This document shows, in pieces, positions 1 to 6,000 of a stretch of DNA of 31,317 bases; position 1 is the stretch's first letter; each line of letters opens with the position of its first letter. Both the position numbers and the translations under genes were made by a program. The notes under the pieces were generated by a model that saw only the letters and a program-made list of their open reading frames with translations, had not been told where the DNA came from and searched no databases. The stretch is from a virus: positions 1-31,317 of the IMG/VR virus record IMGVR_UViG_3300021963_000444; one strand, given 5' to 3'.

Positions 1-1
1 A

Positions 2-76
2 AAACAGCGCGAGTACAACAGGACCTACCGTGAGCGCAAGAAGGCAGAGAAGATGTCAGCAGGGGGCACGTCATGA
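2..76 (+). CDS. 3' end of a small basic protein, truncated by window edge
   Basis: An open frame enters from the left edge and ends at TGA 74-76, giving the last 24 residues of a protein. The tail is very basic (KQREYNRTYRERKKAEK, then MSAGGTS). Its stop codon overlaps the ATG of the next gene (ATGA), the same coupling used through the rest of this operon, which is the main reason to believe it is coding. A lysine/arginine-rich C-terminus suggests nucleic-acid binding, but too little is visible to assign a family. Confidence 0.55.
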   Translation, partial: KQREYNRTYRERKKAEKMSAGGTS

Positions 77-276
77 TGCGCCACATGGGGCTACGCGATC
101 TGATCAAAGACCCGTTCAGAAAACCATCGCCCCTGGAAATGATTGCGGCAGAGCTGGATGAATGCCATCGCGAGAAGCTGATCGCAGAAACGGCAGTCGA
201 GTACGCGCAGTCCGTTGTGGACTACAACGTTACCCGGATTGAACGTCTTAACAAACGCATGGAGGAATACAAATGA
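73..276 (+). CDS. Small helical hypothetical phage protein (67 aa)
   Basis: I do not recognise the family. The protein is short, soluble and charged, with a likely long amphipathic helix from about residue 20 to the end (AAELDECHREKLIAETAVEY, then ERLNKRMEEYK), so a small coiled-coil or DNA/protein-binding accessory protein is plausible. The start is supported by a GGGGG stretch six bases upstream and by a 4-base ATGA overlap with the preceding stop; it also ends in an ATGA overlap with the next gene. There is an in-frame ATG immediately after the first, so the exact first residue is uncertain. It is the second visible gene of a plus-strand operon of small early or accessory genes. Confidence 0.7.
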   Translation: MMRHMGLRDLIKDPFRKPSPLEMIAAELDECHREKLIAETAVEYAQSVVDYNVTRIERLNKRMEEYK

Positions 277-431
277 ACGAAGTAGACAAAGCCTACATGA
301 ACAAGGAAATGCCCGAGCCATATGACCCCAACCCCGTTGAGGAAGTGTTCGCAAGCGTGAAGTTGCTGATCGCTGTGATTGCTGTAGCCGGTGTAATCGG
401 AATGATCTTTGCAGCATGGTGGGGGAAGTGA
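273..431 (+). CDS. Small single-span membrane protein (52 aa)
   Basis: This short frame begins at an ATG overlapping the previous stop (ATGA) and ends at TGA 429-431, whose last base is the first base of the next ATG. It encodes 52 residues: a polar, acidic N-terminal part (MNEVDKAYMNKEMPEPYDPN), then one strongly hydrophobic segment at about residues 31-50 (LLIAVIAVAGVIGMIFAAWW), ending with GK. This is a typical one-span inner-membrane protein, with the C-terminus probably at the membrane surface. Small membrane proteins in phage early operons often act on the host envelope or on superinfection, but nothing here identifies a function. Coupling on both sides is the best evidence that it is real. 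Confidence 0.72.
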   Translation: MNEVDKAYMNKEMPEPYDPNPVEEVFASVKLLIAVIAVAGVIGMIFAAWWGK

Positions 432-655
432 TGGCAAAACTACCGTACACATACACGATATGCCCGCCGCAGGAAGAACCCAAGCGGTTTACCGCAAGCT
501 GCAAGGAGATGGGGATACTGCTATCGCATAGCCCAAATGGAGACCTAACTATTGATGACCGCCGTAACGGGCTATGGGAATCGTGGGAAGGCAAGGGCGT
601 AGCAGCAGAACCCTTTGAAGACACACTACGCAGAATTGCAAGGAGCAGACCATGA
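431..655 (+). CDS. Hypothetical phage protein (74 aa)
   Basis: I do not recognise the family. The start at 431 is chosen over the longer frame from 416 because a GGGGG ribosome-binding stretch lies five bases upstream of it and it shares one base with the previous stop (TGATG). The product is soluble and has no membrane segment. It begins MAKLPYTYTICPPQEEPKRF and carries a middle section (SPNGDLTIDDRRNGLWESWE) that reads like a small beta-rich fold, ending in an arginine-rich tail. Its stop overlaps the next ATG. It is probably an accessory gene of the early operon. Confidence 0.68.
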   Translation: MAKLPYTYTICPPQEEPKRFTASCKEMGILLSHSPNGDLTIDDRRNGLWESWEGKGVAAEPFEDTLRRIARSRP

Positions 656-855
656 AATACAAAGAACTGATTGAAGCTAACGGGTTGACTTTGCACGGCG
701 ACATAGAACATTTTGCCGCCTTAGTAGCAGCACAGGAGCGTGAGGAGTGTGCGAAAGTGTGTGATGAGCAGGTATCTGAGTTGTACGCAAGTCGAGATAC
801 TGTTGATTGCGCTGAATACTTGGCTGGACAAATTAGAGCAAGGGGAACAACATGA
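652..855 (+). CDS. Small conserved phage protein with EREECAKVCD / QIRARG motif (67 aa)
   Basis: The protein has the pattern AAQEREECAKVCD near residue 28 and ends in AGQIRARGTT. This 'REeCAkv...aIRARG' pair is a recurring signature at the C-terminus of small phage-encoded proteins of unknown function, which I recognise from general experience rather than a search. Three cysteines (in EECAKVCD and VDCAEY) could bind a metal or form a small helical hairpin. The start is well supported by AAGGAG upstream and by an ATGA overlap with the preceding stop. Its own stop overlaps the next start in a 23-nt segment that is repeated at 1636-1658. Confidence 0.75.
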   Translation: MKYKELIEANGLTLHGDIEHFAALVAAQEREECAKVCDEQVSELYASRDTVDCAEYLAGQIRARGTT

Positions 856-862
856 CAGGCTA
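840..862 (+). repeat. 23-nt direct repeat, copy 1 (RBS plus start codon)
   Basis: This 23-nt segment is identical to 1636-1658. It contains a GGGG ribosome-binding site, the spacer AACAAC, the overlapping stop/start ATGA and the first codons (M-T-G-Y). Downstream the two genes diverge completely. Confidence 0.9.
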
Positions 863-977
863 TTACTGCGTAATATGCGGTAAATTTTTGCCAGCAGATG
901 AACATGGCGTTATCGTGCATGACGATGTGCCGCACCCTGTTGATATGGATTTTGGAGACGAGGAGAAGCCGCAATGA
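852..977 (+). CDS. Tiny zinc-finger-like protein (41 aa)
   Basis: This frame starts at ATG 852, overlapping the previous stop (ATGA), and ends at TGA 975-977, overlapping the next start. The 41-residue product has a CxxC pair at residues 6 and 9 (YYCVICGKF), followed by histidines at about 18, 23 and 27. That is a plausible C2H2-type zinc-binding knuckle, although spacing alone does not prove metal binding. The C-terminus is acidic (DMDFGDEEKPQ). The ribosome-binding site and first four codons lie inside the repeated 23-nt block. The function is unknown; such mini zinc ribbons in phages usually bind nucleic acid or a host protein. Confidence 0.68.
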   Translation: MTGYYCVICGKFLPADEHGVIVHDDVPHPVDMDFGDEEKPQ

Positions 978-1651
978 CACCTTTAGTACGGGAAATGGTC
1001 AAGATGGTGTCGGTTGCTAATCTTGACCCAACTCAGATGCAGTGGTTTGATGTGACTGGAGCAATCAAAGAATACATTGGCTACGACCAAAAGAAGTATT
1101 TGTTGCATCCAGCACCCTACAAAAACATGATGCTGTGTGGAAAGACAGCGCAGGGCGACTTCATGTTGTCAGTGCTGGCAGAACCAGCAGCTACCATTGT
1201 GACTGGTTGGATTATGAAACCAACGGGGTATAAAACCCTTGGGACTTTTTTGTTTGCTGAAGACAACGGAGAGCCAAAGACGGGTGAAGTTGACAAGCCA
1301 ATTGACCCGCAAGACCAGTCAATGATGTGTGCGATTGTTGCCATGTTTTACGCCTCATTGGATATGAAAGTGGAAGCGTATGTGCCGACAGTCAAAGACA
1401 CATTTACAAACCGCCGCAAAATAAAAGAAGGCAAGATGCCTACATACGATTGGCATACGGTTGTGATTGAGCCGCCAAAACCAAAGCAGGAGCATCAAGG
1501 CGGGACACACGCAAGCCCACGCAGACATCAATCAAGAGGTCACTGGCGCACTTACAAATCTGGCAAACGAGGATGGGTAAACGAATGCTGGAAAGGGGAT
1601 GCAAGCAAAGGAACAGTATTTAAAGATTATGAACTAAGGGGAACAACATGA
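974..1651 (+). CDS. Conserved phage hypothetical protein with H-SPR-H-RGHWR C-terminal motif (225 aa)
   Basis: The first 160 residues form a soluble, mixed alpha/beta region with no family I can name. The C-terminal 45 residues are distinctive: THASPRRHQSRGHWRTYKSG, then KRGWVNECWKGDASKGTVFKD, leading to a final DYEL. This 'SPR.H.RRGHWR...GK..WV...GD...G.v..DY' module recurs at the C-terminus of otherwise different phage proteins; I recall it as a hypothetical conserved tail. Its His/Arg/Trp-rich character would suit nucleic-acid binding. A GAGGAG site lies eight bases upstream of the start, which overlaps the preceding stop; the stop overlaps the next gene. It is the largest gene but one of the plus-strand operon. 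Confidence 0.75.
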   Translation: MTPLVREMVKMVSVANLDPTQMQWFDVTGAIKEYIGYDQKKYLLHPAPYKNMMLCGKTAQGDFMLSVLAEPAATIVTGWIMKPTGYKTLGTFLFAEDNGEPKTGEVDKPIDPQDQSMMCAIVAMFYASLDMKVEAYVPTVKDTFTNRRKIKEGKMPTYDWHTVVIEPPKPKQEHQGGTHASPRRHQSRGHWRTYKSGKRGWVNECWKGDASKGTVFKDYELRGTT

Positions 1652-1658
1652 CAGGCTA
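1636..1658 (+). repeat. 23-nt direct repeat, copy 2 (RBS plus start codon)
   Basis: This segment is identical over 23 nt to 840-862. Again it covers the end of one gene, the ribosome-binding site and the start (M-T-G-Y) of the next. The two copies are 796 nt apart in the same orientation. Confidence 0.9.
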
Positions 1659-1974
1659 CGAATCAAAACGCGCTATGGCGCAGGATAAGTTGGCACAGCC
1701 AGCGCAGGAGCCTTGGCCCGACCTCACTAAACGCGACCGCGAGTCGTATCGGAAAGGGCACGACGCTGGGGTTGCACATCATAAGCAAGCAGTCAAAGCA
1801 GCCCTAGCACAGCCAGCACAGCGCACGTGGGTAGAGCCAACGGAAATTGAATGGTTTAACTGGTGGCGTGTGTCGCCAATAGCAGACAGTACGGAAGCAG
1901 AAATTGATTTTGCTGACTTTTTAATTATTGCTCAGGCTGTCGTGGCTAAGTTAAAGGAGAACAACAATGGATGA
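1648..1974 (+). CDS. Hypothetical protein with AQPAQ segments (108 aa)
   Basis: Two similar proline/glutamine segments, KLAQPAQEPW (about residues 15-24) and ALAQPAQRTW (about 52-61), flank a charged stretch (RDRESYRKGHDAGVAHHKQ). They are encoded by two nearly identical nucleotide blocks, around 1693 and 1806. Such AQPAQ spacers are common in small accessory proteins of betaproteobacterial phages and make alignment-based annotation unreliable. The C-terminal 45 residues (EPTEIEWFNWWRV onward) look like a small folded helical domain. The start overlaps the previous stop and lies in the repeated 23-nt block. No function is assigned. Confidence 0.72.
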   Translation: MTGYESKRAMAQDKLAQPAQEPWPDLTKRDRESYRKGHDAGVAHHKQAVKAALAQPAQRTWVEPTEIEWFNWWRVSPIADSTEAEIDFADFLIIAQAVVAKLKENNNG

Positions 1975-2161
1975 TGACGATGACACACAGGTCTACAAAG
2001 ACGATGGCAATGCGTTGCTGATTGCATACCAAAGCGGGTACTACGATGGAAAGAAAGCGGCATTAGCTGGACGCGAGTGGAACTTTTGCGAACGCTGCGG
2101 TAAACGCACAGCAGACTTGACGGTTATCCACACTTGCACACCACCACAGGAGAACACATGA
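1967..2161 (+). CDS. Small protein with CxxC...HxC zinc-ribbon-like tail (64 aa)
   Basis: The N-terminus is strongly acidic (MDDDDDTQVYKDDG), followed by AYQSGYYDGKKAALAG, a 'GY.dG...A' motif seen in many small phage proteins. The C-terminal third has CERCGKR and then IHTCTPP, giving a CxxC plus HxC set that could form a zinc knuckle. Its ribosome-binding leader (AAGGAGAACAACA) is almost the same as the repeated leader of other genes in the operon. It overlaps the previous gene by eight bases and the next by four. The function is unknown. Confidence 0.7.
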   Translation: MDDDDDTQVYKDDGNALLIAYQSGYYDGKKAALAGREWNFCERCGKRTADLTVIHTCTPPQENT

Positions 2162-2787
2162 GCTACATAGTGGCATCACTGCCCCCAATTAATTGTTTTG
2201 TAAAAAGAGAGTTTCTTTACAACTTCACTAAGGGCCACGGCGAATTAGAGCCTGCGGTTTGGATCAGCATAAAAGGTCTTCGCGGCCAGGTGTTTAGGAT
2301 TGAGTCGCTACTGCCAGCTTACGGCGCGCTGTACGACAAGCTGCCCATCCACGCATACGTCTGGAAAGAAGACCACGGTGATTTGCCCATCGACTTCTTG
2401 CAGCTATGGGACTGCATGGGCTACCGGTTCACGGTCGTTGAGAAGATTGTTTTGCGCAACCTGGGCGTGAAGTTTCTAGGCAAAGACAAGCAATGGTATT
2501 ACGGCAACTACTTGTTCACCGTGGATTTTTGCGCTGACGGCCAGGACCTGGACACGGGTTTTACCGAACAAGCTGAAGAGCACAAGTCGTTTAATTTCAT
2601 ACGCCTTGAGAACGGGCAGTTTGCCTGCCAGCCAAACAACCGGTGCCTGTGGTATGACCAAAGCCTGGTTCCTTCTGAAACGAAGTTTCCCGACTTCCAG
2701 GCAGCGCAACATCTATGGTCGGTGGATGGCACGCGCAAGTGGAGCGCGGGCGACGATTGGTTTTATAGCATTCAAGAAAATGCGTAA
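2158..2787 (+). CDS. Conserved phage hypothetical protein (ALYDKLPIHAYVW type, 209 aa)
   Basis: The start at 2158 is preferred over an upstream in-frame ATG at 2134 because AGGAG stands five bases before it and it overlaps the previous stop (ATGA). The protein has segments I recognise as conserved in a widespread phage hypothetical family: CFVKREFLYN, GHGELEPAVWISIKG, and YGALYDKLPIHAYVW near residue 60. It is rich in aromatic residues, without membrane segments or recognisable catalytic motifs. In phages carrying it, the gene usually sits among early or DNA-metabolism genes, but no biochemical role is established to my knowledge. Confidence 0.78.
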   Translation: MSYIVASLPPINCFVKREFLYNFTKGHGELEPAVWISIKGLRGQVFRIESLLPAYGALYDKLPIHAYVWKEDHGDLPIDFLQLWDCMGYRFTVVEKIVLRNLGVKFLGKDKQWYYGNYLFTVDFCADGQDLDTGFTEQAEEHKSFNFIRLENGQFACQPNNRCLWYDQSLVPSETKFPDFQAAQHLWSVDGTRKWSAGDDWFYSIQENA

Positions 2788-3064
2788 GTCAACCCACGCC
2801 GACATCCGCCTTGCTCTGCGCGAAGAACCTGATGGCCTAACCATACAACAGGTAGCCCAGGTCACTGGCCTTGCCGCAGACTGTGTGCGCCAGGCGCTGC
2901 CCAGCATGCCTGACGTGTACATCGACCGTTGGGAGCAGGTAGCCAAGACCAAAGGCTACAAAGGCAAAACTTGGCGGGCTGTGTACATCGCTGTGGTCGT
3001 ACCACCAAACACAGCAAAGCCTAGTCCTTCTCCTCGCCCTCGACGGTCAAACCTTGACGAATGA
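2780..3064 (+). CDS. Small helix-turn-helix / winged-helix-like protein (94 aa)
   Basis: Residues about 8-45 (RLALREEPDGLTIQQVAQVT, then GLAADCVRQALPSMPDVYIDRW) have the spacing of a winged helix: helix, turn, recognition helix, then a YIDRW strand and a basic wing (AKTKGYKGKTWRAVYIAVVV). This fits a DNA-binding switch or repressor-like protein. The C-terminal tail is Pro/Arg/Ser rich and probably disordered. It is the last gene of the plus-strand operon, starts eight bases inside the preceding gene with a weak ribosome-binding site (coupled), and its last 44 bases overlap the convergent giant gene on the other strand. Being last and facing the late operon, it could influence it, but that is inference. 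Confidence 0.68.
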   Translation: MRKSTHADIRLALREEPDGLTIQQVAQVTGLAADCVRQALPSMPDVYIDRWEQVAKTKGYKGKTWRAVYIAVVVPPNTAKPSPSPRPRRSNLDE

Positions 3065-6000
3065 ACTGCTTTTTCTGGCGCAACTTTTCGCGCTCTGCTT
3101 CGCCTGTTGTGGGGCTGATGGCACCTTTGTTTTCCAAGCGCTGAGATTGCTTGATTTGCATTTCCAATTCCCGGATAAGGGCTTTCGTTTGCGCCTTCTG
3201 AATCTTTTCTGAAGTATCCAGGTCGATTGGCCTGGCTTTGATGCCGACAGTTTGCAAGGCCGCGTAGCCCGGTGTGATTGGCAAGCCGTCTTTGCCTATG
3301 CCCGTGTACTCGGCCAGGCCGACATTTACAGGTTGGCCGGTTACATTTGCAATCACATTCATGGCCCGCTCAAAGTGGCTATTGCCCACGGCAATGGCCG
3401 GTGTGATTTGCTTCCACATCCAAGCCGCGCGTTTTTGCGCGGCCTCAGCGTCGGTATCTGTTTTCTTGACAATTTCCTGGCCACGGAATGTGTCTTTATT
3501 AAACAGCATTGCCGACGCGATTGTGAGGATTGGGCTGTTAGGCGTGATCGGCGCAAGCAAGGGAATGCCGCCAGCGTTATTGTGCGCGTCGAACAGATCG
3601 CCACCGGGGAAGATACGGCTGACATCAAGGAACACGGGCAAATTGGTCAGGTCGTCCATGCCCAGGCGGATTGCCTTCTCAGTGCCCAGTGACAGGCTTG
3701 CGCCCTTCATCCACGGCGGTAGGTTTTTGCGCTCTTGTTCTTCCAGGTCCTTTGACTGTTGGCGGAATTCGGGGTCGGTCATGTATCGACGAATGATGGT
3801 CCACCAGTCTTCGTCTTCTCCACCGCCAAGGCTTGCAGCGATGGCATACATGGCCGCATTTGCCACGTAAAGCGCGACGGCAGGAGCAGCATAGCGGGTA
3901 GGGTGTTCAAGGGCCGTATTGACCAGGGCTGGCACGACCTTGTACGTGTAAGCAAAGAACGGCAGGCCGACTGGCATGTCACGAATAACACGGGCACCCT
4001 TGGGCATGTCGTCGTAAGAGAACATGTATTTGAGTGCGTAATCAACCGAGTCGTCTACGCTTAGGCCCTTGGCCCGCGCATCTCGGTAAATCATGTATCG
4101 GAAGAATTCGTCCTCGGCACCGTATGCTTTGCCCAGGGGTTTGCGCAGCCACAAAGACAGGCCGTTCCAGACCATTTCGACAGCGCGCTTGCTCTTGGTC
4201 TCTGTCATTTGGGCCAGGACCCGCAGCTCTTCGGGCATGGCCTCGGTCAGCTCAGCTCGATTGAACGTGCCGCCAAACAGACCGGCTTCTTTGGCTTCGT
4301 CCACCATCGCGTCGCCCTTGACCAGGTCTTTGATGGAGCCAATGTACTTGTGCGCGTCCCAGTAAGACACGCCAGCAAAGTGGGCCATCGTTAAGTTCGA
4401 CAGCACGTTGTTTGCGTGGGCCACTGGGTTGAGGACGGTCTTGCCCTCTTTCCACATTGACAAGCCTTTCATGTAAATCTTGGTCAGGTCGTTCTGCATG
4501 TCACTATCAAATGCAGTGAGCTGGTCCAGGATTTCACTTGGCACCCATTTACCGCCCAGCTTGCCGTAGCGCTTGGCGTAGGTGTCTTCGACGTTGGTCG
4601 CGGGCACCTGGACATAGCCCGGTTGTTCCGTCTTGCTTGCGTAAGTCGCGGCCAGGTTTTCATACAAGCGGCCCAGTGCGATGTCGCGCTGGCTCTTGTT
4701 GTAGCCCATGACAAAGCGGAACATGGCATCGCGAATTTCGCCCATGTCGTCTCGCTCTGTTCTGCTGTAGTCGCGCCACACAGTGATTTCGGTATCGACT
4801 GCTGGATCGTAGGTAGCGTCGCGCACTGCCCAGCCCTTGGCTTCCCAGTCTGCCAGGTCAGCGACGGGAACGGTCTCGAACATGCCGCGTGCCTTGAGGC
4901 TGCTGCCCTTGATGCCTTGCATGGTTTGCTTGCGGCCCAGCAATCCCTTGACTGCCTTCATCCAGGCTTTGGCTTCGTCGCCTAACTTCTGTTCGTAGAA
5001 GCGCGGCAGGTACTTGCCGTCCCAGCGGCCAGCGGCGTCTTTGGAAAGCATGCCCAGGCGCACCAGCTCTGCCGATTGCTCGGACATGATGTCCTGCATA
5101 GACGCTGCGATCTCCAGCACTCGCTTGGGTGGCTTGGCACCGCGCTTGAGTTCGCCTTCGATCACATCGCTGATCATCTGGCGCTCTTGATCCGGCAGGT
5201 CCTTCATGGTCTTGGCAACTTCGACCGTCAGGTTCTGCGCCTTGTCAATTTCCATGCGCATCTTGCGCATCGCACGGGACAGCTCTGGGCTGACCGGCTT
5301 CATGCCGACCACGTCCAGGACCGCGTTGGCCACGTCCGCTGCGTATCGGTATGCCTTGGCACCGGCACCGAAACGGAAGCGGCCCAGCTCATCACGGCTG
5401 AGCAGCCAACCCTCAGTCTCTTTGCCCATTGGTTGGCGCTTGGCAAACGCAATGCCTTGCAGTTGTTTTTCTGCATCATTTGGCACAGAAACCGTCTCAG
5501 TTTCACGCTCCCAGCCTTTTTCGTTGGCCTGCTTCTTGGCAAGAGCGGCGTCAGAGAGTACACTGAAGTCCTTCACGGCTTGGTTGCCACCCCTCGCAAG
5601 AGGAAGCGCTAGTGTATTGGTGAGCTGCTGGCCTTGGCCAGTACCTTGTGTGGTATTGAACCTTCCAAGTAAATCACGGAGCCGTGAAACCTCTTCTCCA
5701 GGCAACCACACTCGGTTGCCTTTTCTCATTTCGCGCACGATGTAAGACGCGGAATTTTCCAACGGGTACGTGGTCGCAAAGCGTGTGACTTTCAGCGTAG
5801 TGCCCCCGCCCTTGACCTCCTCCTTCTTCAACGCCACCACAATTGGAGCGCCGTTGGTGGCCCGCAAAGGCAGCACCACCAAAGCCTGGCCCGGTCCCTG
5901 GAATGTCACCATCCGTGGGTCCTTGAGCGCAGCGGGAAGCTGGCCAATCATGCGAGCGGTGATGCCCTCTTCAACGTGCTTGGCTGCGTGGTCCAGGGCA

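Noticed and set aside
416-430. Longer start at 416 for the 74-aa protein
   Set aside because: ATG 431 has a well-spaced GGGGG site and shares a base with the preceding stop, whereas 416 lies inside the hydrophobic end of the previous gene.
91-711. 206-codon open frame on the minus strand across the early genes
   Set aside because: It lies opposite five tightly coupled plus-strand genes with good ribosome-binding sites, and its translation is low-quality (Ser/Leu/Cys/Arg-rich with no motif).
2957-3020. Possible terminator between the convergent operons
   Set aside because: Only a weak 5-bp GTGGT/ACCAC hairpin without a T run is present near 2995-3005.
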